From Fibrobacter sp. (lineage in GTDB: Bacteria; Fibrobacterota; Fibrobacteria; Fibrobacterales; Fibrobacteraceae), in contig JAKSID010000003.1 of NCBI GenBank assembly GCA_024399035.1, forward strand, positions 43,990 through 107,989: DNA of 64,000 nt. Reading direction: 5' to 3'. Both the position numbers and the translations under genes were made by a program. Under the pieces are notes generated by a model. That model was not told where the DNA came from. It saw nothing but the letters and a program-made list of their open reading frames with translations, and did not search any database. Positions within the stretch are counted from its first letter, which is position 1. Each line of letters begins with the position of its first letter. This document shows positions 58,048 through 64,000 of this stretch, one piece after another.

Positions 58048-58749
58048 TTAGTCTTTCAAGAAATACTCCACGTTTGTTACTACGCGCACCTTCTTGATGT
58101 AGGGCGTGTTTTCGTCGCGGTCCGTAATGGAGAACTGCCCCTGGGACGCAGACTTGATCTTGCCTAGCTTGCTGCCGGAATCGTCGGCGAACTTGATGGC
58201 TGCTGCTCGGGCGTTCTTGGTGGCTTCTTCGATCATGGCCGGCTTGATGGCATTAAGGCCAGTGAAAGAGTAAACCTTCTGATAACGGTAATCGGAACCA
58301 GTCACGGCAATGCCTTGCTTCAAAAGTTCGCCCTGCTGATTCATCAGGTCGCGGACTTTTTCAACCTGGTTGGAGGCTACCGTAATCACGGACGTTGCCT
58401 TGTATCGCATGGTGATTTTTCGATTGTCATAGATGTTACTTTCCAAATCTTCGATGTCTGGGGCGTTGTAAGAGATTTCTTCCTTATTAATGCCTTTTTC
58501 CAAAAGGAACTTGGTGATGGCATCGGTCTTTTCTTGCAACTCTACGTAGAGTTGATTCAAGTCATTGCCCATATGGTTAAAGACAATGGGAAAAATAACG
58601 TAGTCTGCGGCGACTTCTCGTTCTGCAAGCCCCCTTACGGTAATGGCTCGGTCTCGTTCCTTGACTTCGTTGACCGACAAATAAACGAACGCGCCAAGGC
58701 TTATAATTGCCAGTGCTAAAACGATTGCTTCTCTTAAACGTGATTGCAT
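58048..58749 (-). CDS. SIMPL-domain (DUF541) protein
   Basis: 233 residues from the ATG at 58749, with GGAGT upstream. An N-terminal membrane helix (AIVLALAIISLGAFVYL) is followed by the SIMPL domain: ITVRGLAEREVAADYVIF at its start and a C-terminal VVTNVEYFL strand. SIMPL proteins are periplasmic, and some respond to oxidative stress. No partner gene is adjacent. The gene is convergent with the asparaginase gene. Confidence 0.85.
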   Translation of the reverse strand: MQSRLREAIVLALAIISLGAFVYLSVNEVKERDRAITVRGLAEREVAADYVIFPIVFNHMGNDLNQLYVELQEKTDAITKFLLEKGINKEEISYNAPDIEDLESNIYDNRKITMRYKATSVITVASNQVEKVRDLMNQQGELLKQGIAVTGSDYRYQKVYSFTGLNAIKPAMIEEATKNARAAAIKFADDSGSKLGKIKSASQGQFSITDRDENTPYIKKVRVVTNVEYFLKD

Positions 58750-58826
58750 TAGAGACTCCTTTCTTATGTTCAATCTAAAAGTTTTTAGTTTTGTTGTACG
58801 AACCTTTAGATTCTTTAGGTTAATTT

Positions 58827-59261
58827 ATGAAATTTTTGATTCAAAGAGTAACTCAGGCCCAGGTAGATATTGCTGGCGAAACTGTTGGCAAAATCAATAA
58901 GGGCTATATGGTGCTGATTGGTGTGGGAGAGACGGATTCCCGCGAAGAGGCTGACCGCTTGATCCGCAAGATGATGAACCTGCGCATTTTTGCCGATGAA
59001 AACGGAAAGACGAACCTGAGCATCAAGGATGTGAATGGTGAACTTTTGCTGGTCTCGCAGTTTACTTTGTACGCTAACTGCAACAAGGGCAATCGCCCCA
59101 CATTCAATGGTGCCGGCAATCCTACGCTGGCGAATGAACTTTACGAATACGTCATTGAGCAGTGTCGCAAGGAAGTGGCAAACGTTCAGACAGGTCGCTT
59201 TGGTGCCGACATGCAAGTGAGTCTTGTAAACGATGGCCCCTTTACCATTATGCTGGAATAA
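58827..59261 (+). CDS. dtd: D-aminoacyl-tRNA deacylase
   Basis: 144 residues. DTD removes D-amino acids or glycine mischarged to tRNAs. The active-site motifs are SQFTLYA and NDGPFT (the cis-Pro loop, usually NxGPVT). The N-terminus FLIQRVTQAQV is typical. TAGGTTAA lies three bases before the ATG, so a leaderless start is possible. The Phe in NDGPFT is a small departure from the usual Val. Confidence 0.94.
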   Translation: MKFLIQRVTQAQVDIAGETVGKINKGYMVLIGVGETDSREEADRLIRKMMNLRIFADENGKTNLSIKDVNGELLLVSQFTLYANCNKGNRPTFNGAGNPTLANELYEYVIEQCRKEVANVQTGRFGADMQVSLVNDGPFTIMLE

Positions 59262-59290
59262 CCACTTAATGTCGTTACGTAAAAAACACT

Positions 59291-59324
59291 TAATGTCATT
59301 GCGAGGCCAAAGGTCGAAGCAATC
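59291..59324. repeat. Dispersed repeat, copy 2
   Basis: TAATGTCATTGCGAGGCC continues AAAGGTCGAAGCAATC, matching the reverse complement of 49064-49098. A partial extra copy of the same beginning (CACTTAATGTCGTTACG) lies just before at 59263-59279. Confidence 0.75.
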
Positions 59325-59354
59325 GAAGCGGTATAATTTTATAACTTATCCTAT

Positions 59355-60197
59355 ATGAAGTTTAATACAATTCTCATAGCTTTAGGCTTACTTCTCCTTA
59401 CTTCTTGCGCAGGCCTTCGTGACAACGTTCGCGATGGCGGTTCTAGTGGCGACGCCGGCATGGCTGACACTCCCTGCGAAGATTGCGGCAAGCGCGGCGA
59501 CATCGAACTGAAAATTTTCGACGAATCCTTTTACCGCGAATGGAACCAGGATGCCTACAGCCGCATTGATTCTAACGCTGTGGTTGGCGTGTTCCCCGCA
59601 CTTAAGGTAAACGCTAATCGCCCCAAGGTTTGCAAGTTCTGCCATAGCTTTAGCGCCGATGCTGTTGACTTTGACTTGGCCCGCATCGAAGATTCCTTGT
59701 TCGTAAAGGCTTTCCCCAAGATGGATCGCGAATTGATGCTGCCCGGCAGCAAGGTTCCCGAAGCAGATTCTTCTTACATTGATAGTTTGTCTGTTCGAAT
59801 TCTTGCGTCAAAGTTTGCCGACGATGCTGAACTTGGAAATCTGGCTCCTTGGATTGATCGCGAAGGTATTGAACAGGCTTATGCCCGCGAAGTCCCTGCC
59901 AAGTTGAAGAACATGCTGAACGAAGTTGCCAGTCGTTACGGCCTTCGTTACCTTTCCATTCCTGTGATGGTGAATGTGACCATGGATACGGACTTGGGCA
60001 AGAGCGGCGGTTACGTTTGGGAAATCCTTTGGACCTTGTGGGATGCACGTTACGGTGAATTAGTGTTCCTGACTTATTCCAAGTTTACTGCGGCTACAAC
60101 CAGCCGCATTGCTCCTGAAAAGGAATGGTCTACGCCTTTTGCCGCAAGACTTTGGAAGATGTTCTCCGTAGATTTCAGCAAGCTTGAATCTCATTAA
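59355..60197 (+). CDS. Lipoprotein with two CxxC motifs
   Basis: 280 residues with signal peptide and lipobox LTSC (Cys18). CEDC (41-44) and CKFCH (93-97) could bind metal or form disulfides. The latter fits the haem c consensus CxxCH, but a single such motif in a lipoprotein is weak evidence. The rest is helical and beta-mixed, ending LWDARYGELVFLTYSKFT. TAACTTAT lies five bases before the ATG. It precedes psd on the same strand. No family recognised. Confidence 0.75.
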   Translation: MKFNTILIALGLLLLTSCAGLRDNVRDGGSSGDAGMADTPCEDCGKRGDIELKIFDESFYREWNQDAYSRIDSNAVVGVFPALKVNANRPKVCKFCHSFSADAVDFDLARIEDSLFVKAFPKMDRELMLPGSKVPEADSSYIDSLSVRILASKFADDAELGNLAPWIDREGIEQAYAREVPAKLKNMLNEVASRYGLRYLSIPVMVNVTMDTDLGKSGGYVWEILWTLWDARYGELVFLTYSKFTAATTSRIAPEKEWSTPFAARLWKMFSVDFSKLESH

Positions 60198-60202
60198 TTT
60201 TT

Positions 60203-60210
60203 TAAATTTG
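60203..60210 (+). promoter_or_regulatory. TAAATTTG promoter box of psd
   Basis: An exact TAnnTTTG match ending five bases before the psd ATG, with no ribosome binding site. Confidence 0.5.
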
Positions 60211-60215
60211 ACTTT

Positions 60216-61067
60216 ATGAATACTGCTTTTTACGTCTTTATGAAACTCCTGCCGAAGAATGCCGCTAGTCGTGTCTTCGGCGCTGTGACACGCCTTCGCT
60301 TGCCGGGTATTTCCAAACTGGCTCGCAACCTGTTCTGCAGCTACTACAAGCTGAACATGGAAGAGTCCGAGTATCCTTTGGAACATTACGCAAATATTGG
60401 CGAACTGTTCATTCGTAAGCTGAAGCCTGGTATGCGTCCGGTGGCTGATTCTGAAATCGTAAGCCCTGTAGATGGTGTGCTTTCTCAGACTGCGACTTTT
60501 GACGAAAAGCAGGAATTGATTCAGGCCAAGGGCAAGACCTATACTCTCAAGGATTTAATCCGCGACGAAGAAATGGCCAAGCGTTTTGACGGTGGTGCTT
60601 TTGCAACCATCTATTTGGCTCCTTTCAACTATCATCGCATTCACAGCCCGGTTAAGGGCCAGGTCATTGGAGCAAGCTACTGCCCCGGTACATTGTGGCC
60701 GGTGAACGTTGGTAGTGTGGAACGCGTGGAAGGTCTGTTCTCCATTAACGAACGCCTTACTAGCCACATCCGTTTGGAAGATGGTTCCGAGCTTTTGGTG
60801 GTCAAAGTTGGTGCTACCAATGTTGGCCGTATCGGTGTTGTTTATAATGACGATCTTTTGACCAATGCAGGTAAGTTGCCCCGCGACCAGAAGCGCATGG
60901 ACTGGACTCCTTCTGAAACCATTATGGTTGAAAAGGGTGGTGAACTTGGCCGCTTCGAAATGGGTAGTACCGTAATCTTGGTTGTGGACAAGAAGATCCG
61001 CGAACGCAATCCGGAATTGTTCAAGAATCGTGTTGGCCAGGCCGTTAAGGTTGGCGAAGCCCTTTAA
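60216..61067 (+). CDS. psd: Phosphatidylserine decarboxylase proenzyme
   Basis: Psd decarboxylates phosphatidylserine to phosphatidylethanolamine in the inner membrane, completing the pathway begun by pssA at 4102. The 283-residue proenzyme has the Asp in PVDGVL, the His in YHRIHSP and the self-cleavage site MGST in FEMGSTVIL, where the usual motif is LGST. Cleavage between Gly and Ser creates the pyruvoyl group. The gene stands behind a TAAATTTG box. Its TAA overlaps the next start codon by one base. Confidence 0.94.
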   Translation: MNTAFYVFMKLLPKNAASRVFGAVTRLRLPGISKLARNLFCSYYKLNMEESEYPLEHYANIGELFIRKLKPGMRPVADSEIVSPVDGVLSQTATFDEKQELIQAKGKTYTLKDLIRDEEMAKRFDGGAFATIYLAPFNYHRIHSPVKGQVIGASYCPGTLWPVNVGSVERVEGLFSINERLTSHIRLEDGSELLVVKVGATNVGRIGVVYNDDLLTNAGKLPRDQKRMDWTPSETIMVEKGGELGRFEMGSTVILVVDKKIRERNPELFKNRVGQAVKVGEAL

Positions 61068-61975
61068 TGGTTGTTTCAGCAAAACGTTTTATTCACGATG
61101 AGCCGGGGCTGTTTAAGGCCTCGGTTGCATTTGTAGAACGCTTTGCAAAAGTTCCTGACCCGGTGATGCAGGTGGCGAAAAAGGCTGCCACCGTCAATGG
61201 AAAAATTGCTTGGGTTCTTTTAGGAACCACGCTGTTTCAGGAATGTTCCTTCTCTGAAATTTCCGCCTTGTTGAATGCTTTATACGAGAAGTTTCCGGAT
61301 GATATGCTGTGGAATCTTCCCGTGCCTAAGGACGACCAGATTGAAGAATGCGTCAAGTCAGTTTTTGCTGACCGTAGCTGGTCTGTGGCTGAGCACGCCT
61401 CGGGCATCGTCTGGAGTGTAGGTCATTTCGTCCGTCGTCACGAGGATCTGCTGGGCTGGCTCCAATCCCGCACCCCGATGGAGATGTGGAGAGACTTGGG
61501 CGAGATTTATTTCATGGGGAAGGGCAACCCTCGCCCAAAGGCTTGTGCCGCAATTTACCGCTTGATTGGACCCGCTCCCGTTGGGCTTGGCCTTTGTGCT
61601 GCGCCAGTGGCTGCAACAGGCCTCGGTTCCGCAACCGCGCCTGAAAAGTTCCCGCCCCTGCCATTGACTATGGGTGGCCGCCGCTTTCTCGCTATCCTCG
61701 GGCCGGGCAAGAATGAAAAGTTCTCGGAACTGGACGGCCGCGCCAAGCAGCGTATGGCGAACGAGTTTTACGCAGCCTTAGTCGCGGAGCAATCCGCGCA
61801 ATCCTTGTCCTCCGCGCAGTCTTTAACGCCCGCGCAGCCTTACGTTGCCGCCCACGCTCTCCAGTTCTTCCTCGAAGAAGGTAAAGAGGGCTTCATCTGC
61901 CGCACCGTTACCGAAAACTGCAGAACCTGCCCGCTATACGAATTTTGCAATTATGCCGAGCGTCACGACCGCTAA
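61067..61975 (+). CDS. Endonuclease III-like Fe-S cluster protein
   Basis: 302 residues. The C-terminus has Cys278, Cys285, Cys288 and Cys294 in C-x6-C-x2-C-x5-C spacing, which is exactly the [4Fe-4S] loop of Nth/MutY glycosylases. The preceding helices (WSVGHFVRRHEDLLGWLQSRTPMEMWRDL) follow the layout of that family. The HhH motif LPGVGRKTA is replaced by MGKGNPRPKACAAIYRL. An Ala/Gly-rich insert (GLGLCAAPVAATGLGSATAP) and a Ser/Ala/Gln insert break the region before the cluster. It may be a non-standard glycosylase or a DNA-binding relative. It starts within the psd stop codon. Confidence 0.6.
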   Translation: MVVSAKRFIHDEPGLFKASVAFVERFAKVPDPVMQVAKKAATVNGKIAWVLLGTTLFQECSFSEISALLNALYEKFPDDMLWNLPVPKDDQIEECVKSVFADRSWSVAEHASGIVWSVGHFVRRHEDLLGWLQSRTPMEMWRDLGEIYFMGKGNPRPKACAAIYRLIGPAPVGLGLCAAPVAATGLGSATAPEKFPPLPLTMGGRRFLAILGPGKNEKFSELDGRAKQRMANEFYAALVAEQSAQSLSSAQSLTPAQPYVAAHALQFFLEEGKEGFICRTVTENCRTCPLYEFCNYAERHDR

Positions 61976-62006
61976 CGCCCTCAAGAAATACTAAATTCAA
62001 CTCCGT

Positions 62007-62870
62007 ATGATCAAGTTCACAAAAATTCTTCGTCCGGCCGCTTTGCTTGCCCTTGCCGCATTCTGTGCTGCAACAACAGGCTGCAAGGAAGAAGAAGTTG
62101 TTCCCGTGAACTATGGCGAAATCTATTACAAGTCTATCCGCCCGTCCACTCCGGTAGTGAACGAATTGAACAATCCGGATACTAGCCTCACAAAGACAAT
62201 TAGCCTGCGTTACAAGGTTACCGAAGGCGATACTTTGGATGTGACCATCCTGGAATTTCAGAGCGACGTTTACGCCTTGGACTACTACATGAATAGCGGC
62301 AAGTTCCAGGGCAGCGCTCCCATTCTGAGAGGCGACTATCTGGAACAAAGCATTCGCGCCGACGAACGAATCTTTATCTTTAAGCACGATAGCTTCCGCC
62401 GTTACGAACGTGTGGACTTGGAAAACTTTGTCCGTCGTTTCCCGGGCTATCGCGGCGGGTTCCCTCAGGCATTCCTCAGCTTACCTTTCGAACACCGCGA
62501 ACAGGGCAGAACCTCCATCCAGACCAAGAACTTTTTGGGCTTAGACTCCAAGTTCCCTGTGTTGGTGCAAAGTTACCGCGATGGTGGACTCCGCTGGAAC
62601 GTAGCCCGCAGCTGGGATCTGGTTTCTACAGAAAACTACGAAGAATGGGCAAGCAAGCTCCATAAGACAGAACCCAAGGGCATTGCCGTAGATAATGAAT
62701 GCGTTTACTTTACCGTAGATGGTTTCGCTGATTCGGAATTTGTATCTCGAGGCATTGCCCAGCAGCTGGCTGGTGGCCGCGTGGTTGTGGTCTGGGGTTA
62801 CCTGGACTGGTTTGATCTGGAACGAAAGTTCTTTACCGCCGCAGACCGCGTTTTCGGGGCCCGCTACTAA
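62007..62870 (+). CDS. Lipoprotein of unknown function
   Basis: 287 residues with signal peptide and lipobox TTGC (Cys26). The mature part begins NYGEIYYKSIRPSTPVV and ends with hydrophobic strands (GGRVVVVWGYLDWFDLERKF). A compact Arg-rich middle (RYERVDLENFVRRFPGYRGG) lies at about 130-150. TAAATTCA lies seven bases before the ATG. The stop codon is the first unit of a seven-base tandem repeat. No family recognised. Confidence 0.75.
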   Translation: MIKFTKILRPAALLALAAFCAATTGCKEEEVVPVNYGEIYYKSIRPSTPVVNELNNPDTSLTKTISLRYKVTEGDTLDVTILEFQSDVYALDYYMNSGKFQGSAPILRGDYLEQSIRADERIFIFKHDSFRRYERVDLENFVRRFPGYRGGFPQAFLSLPFEHREQGRTSIQTKNFLGLDSKFPVLVQSYRDGGLRWNVARSWDLVSTENYEEWASKLHKTEPKGIAVDNECVYFTVDGFADSEFVSRGIAQQLAGGRVVVVWGYLDWFDLERKFFTAADRVFGARY

Positions 62871-62896
62871 CCACTAATCACTAACCACTAACCACT
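62869..62896 (+). repeat. Seven-base tandem repeat
   Basis: AACCACT, AATCACT, AACCACT, AACCACT: four units beginning inside the stop codon of the upstream lipoprotein gene. Confidence 0.85.
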
Positions 62897-62924
62897 TTTA
62901 ACCTATTTTATCTATATTAAAGTC

Positions 62925-63257
62925 ATGGCTATTGAAAAACTCGCAGAAACTCTTTTAGAAAAACTCCGCTTTATCACTCAGGCTGAAACCGTGATCGGTC
63001 AGCCCATCCAGGCCGGCGAATCCACCGTGGTTCCCGTAAGCCGCGTCTCTGTTGGCTTCGGCTTTGGCGGCCATTCCAGCAAGGGCGATACCTCCGCTTC
63101 TGGCGGTGGCGCATCTGTGGAACCGGTTGCATTCCTGGTCATCAAGGGCGACGACGTTCGCATTATGCCTATCTCCAAGGACAGTTCTTTGATGAACAAG
63201 GTCATGGACATCGTTCCCGACGTGATGAACAAGTTTAAGAAGAACGACGAAGCTTAA
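62925..63257 (+). CDS. YtfJ/GerW family protein
   Basis: 110 residues with the family pattern: RFITQAETVIGQPIQAGESTVVPVSRVSVGFGFGG, a Gly/Ser-rich loop, then VEPVAFLVIKGDDVRIMPI. The family was named for a sporulation protein but occurs in many non-sporulating bacteria, and its function is not settled. TATATTAA lies four bases before the ATG. It is followed by a terminator. Confidence 0.88.
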   Translation: MAIEKLAETLLEKLRFITQAETVIGQPIQAGESTVVPVSRVSVGFGFGGHSSKGDTSASGGGASVEPVAFLVIKGDDVRIMPISKDSSLMNKVMDIVPDVMNKFKKNDEA

Positions 63258-63308
63258 GTTCGGTTGCGCTGCGGTTGAACGTTGCCGCAAATCATCTGCA
63301 AACAAAGA

Positions 63309-63338
63309 AACCCGGGTCAAAGACTCGGGTTATTTTTT
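63309..63338. terminator. Two-way intrinsic terminator
   Basis: AACCCGGGTC, loop AAA, GACTCGGGTT: ten base pairs with one G-U pair, followed by ATTTTTT. It separates convergent genes. Confidence 0.88.
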
Positions 63339-63347
63339 ATCCTGTCT

Positions 63348-63686
63348 TTATCCCCCAAGGCCGGGGATACCGCTTATGCACAAGAGCATGGCTACTGGCA
63401 AGGCCATGATGATTACTCCTAACGAAACAGATATCACCTTTATAGCGAGGTTGCTGGATTCTTGGGGTGTTGCGGTTGTGTCTGTCACCGTTACTGCCTG
63501 AGCTGAATCCTTCGAATCATCTTCTATGGCTGTTGAGTCTTTGTTTGCTTCCTTTGGGCCGTAGTCTGCCGTGGCAAAAGGGAGTGTAACGAGTGTTAAT
63601 GCACCAAGGATCTCAAGTTCTGACGAACAACCGTTCAGCCCCATCAACAGAGCCAGTGAAAGCAAGATGATACGAACAAACTTCAT
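63348..63686 (-). CDS. Small lipoprotein with a C-terminal membrane helix
   Basis: 112 residues with signal peptide and lipobox LNGC (Cys20). The Asp/Ser/Thr-rich middle (about 45-77) is probably disordered, and a C-terminal helix (VISVSLGVIIMALPVAMLLCI) may span or enter a membrane. TAAATTTC lies five bases before the ATG. No family recognised. Confidence 0.7.
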   Translation of the reverse strand: MKFVRIILLSLALLMGLNGCSSELEILGALTLVTLPFATADYGPKEANKDSTAIEDDSKDSAQAVTVTDTTATPQESSNLAIKVISVSLGVIIMALPVAMLLCISGIPGLGG

Positions 63687-63691
63687 ATCTT

Positions 63692-63699
63692 GAAATTTA
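63692..63699 (-). promoter_or_regulatory. TAAATTTC promoter box
   Basis: TAnnTTT box ending five bases before the ATG at 63686. Confidence 0.45.
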
Positions 63700-63951
63700 A
63701 AAAAGCTCTGCTAGGCGTAAACGTGCGCTTAGCAAATAAGTTGTAATTTGTAAGCCCGTTGGTCTACTGTATTATTGGCGTTTTCCGACGACCTCGTTTA
63801 AAAATCGATAGAATGTGAAGAAAAATCGACATTAGAGGTTGGGGAAACCCAAAGATAGCAAGTTATAAGTTAGGCTCTCCTTCTCATTTCCCCATAAACG
63901 CGGTAATCGGAAAAACCCTTAATTCTACTGAACAACTGTTCTCTATTTAAT
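63700..63951. other. Gene-free stretch at the window end
   Basis: I recognise no gene or RNA here. GGGGAAA (63841-63847) could pair with TTTCCCC (63887-63893), closing a 39-base loop. Nothing else stands out. Confidence 0.4.
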
Positions 63952-64000
63952 ATGACACTGTATACTTTCCGTGTTTATGACCATCCGCAGTCAAACCGCA
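63952..64000 (+). CDS. Possible start of a protein gene cut by the window edge
   Basis: An ATG at 63952 opens a frame reading MTLYTFRVYDHPQSNR to the window end. A second ATG at 63977 opens another frame (MTIRSQTA). Neither can be assigned a family from so short a stretch, and no ribosome site is clear. Confidence 0.25.
   Translation, partial: MTLYTFRVYDHPQSNR

Noticed and set aside
59632..59650. Cytochrome c (CxxCH) assignment for the lipoprotein
   Set aside because: A single short motif, with no other cytochrome features or maturation genes nearby.

Overview
The window looks like an ordinary chromosomal segment of a Gram-negative bacterium of the Fibrobacter group (Fibrobacterota). The pointers are a TIGR02147-family regulator paired with a lipoprotein, poly-serine linkers in secreted proteins, PCMD-type surface lipoproteins, a CotH-like secreted protein with a possible sorting tail, and an outer-membrane biogenesis gene set (lpxH, lnt, pssA, psd). 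I see no rRNA, CRISPR array, insertion sequence or prophage. One tRNA, Gln(CTG), is present. Genus-level assignment is inference from gene content.

Layout. 1-4.1 kb: start of a glycosyltransferase, a CHC2/TOPRIM/RecA-like primase-helicase relative, then a + strand run ruvC - M15 peptidase - murein peptide amidase. 4.1-16.6 kb (- strand): pssA, an oligopeptide-type binding lipoprotein, a two-component system overlapping a TPR/beta-propeller protein, a LysM protein, a degenerate RNA methyltransferase relative and an AEP-primase-like ATPase. 16.8-25 kb: glnS, CotH protein, DUF3300 protein, a UreE-N-like small protein, a lemA/TPM group and a hydrolase relative without its nucleophile. 25-31.5 kb: lnt, rsmI, lpxH, several unknowns and a second hydrolase relative without a nucleophile. 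31.5-42.3 kb is the most unusual part: a repeat-rich control region, TIGR02147 regulator plus lipoprotein, tRNA-Gln, an RsmB/NSUN methyltransferase, and a five-gene run of envelope proteins. 42.3-50.2 kb: trxA, hisF, tldD, clpB, hisN, hisC. 50.3-64 kb: an outer-membrane protein, comEC, three different HExxH proteins, an asparaginase, SIMPL, dtd, psd, an endonuclease III-like Fe-S protein, lipoproteins and a YtfJ/GerW protein.

How genes work together: pssA and psd form the two steps to phosphatidylethanolamine. hisF, hisC and hisN belong to histidine synthesis. lpxH, lnt and many lipoproteins serve the outer membrane. The M15 and MpaA-like peptidases are probably muropeptide recycling enzymes sitting behind ruvC. 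The strongest candidates for something undescribed are (a) the surface module at 35056-42338, (b) a recurrent TAnnTTTG-like box placed 4-6 bases before many start codons, which implies leaderless transcripts from Bacteroidetes-type promoters, and (c) the primase/helicase relatives with eroded catalytic motifs.
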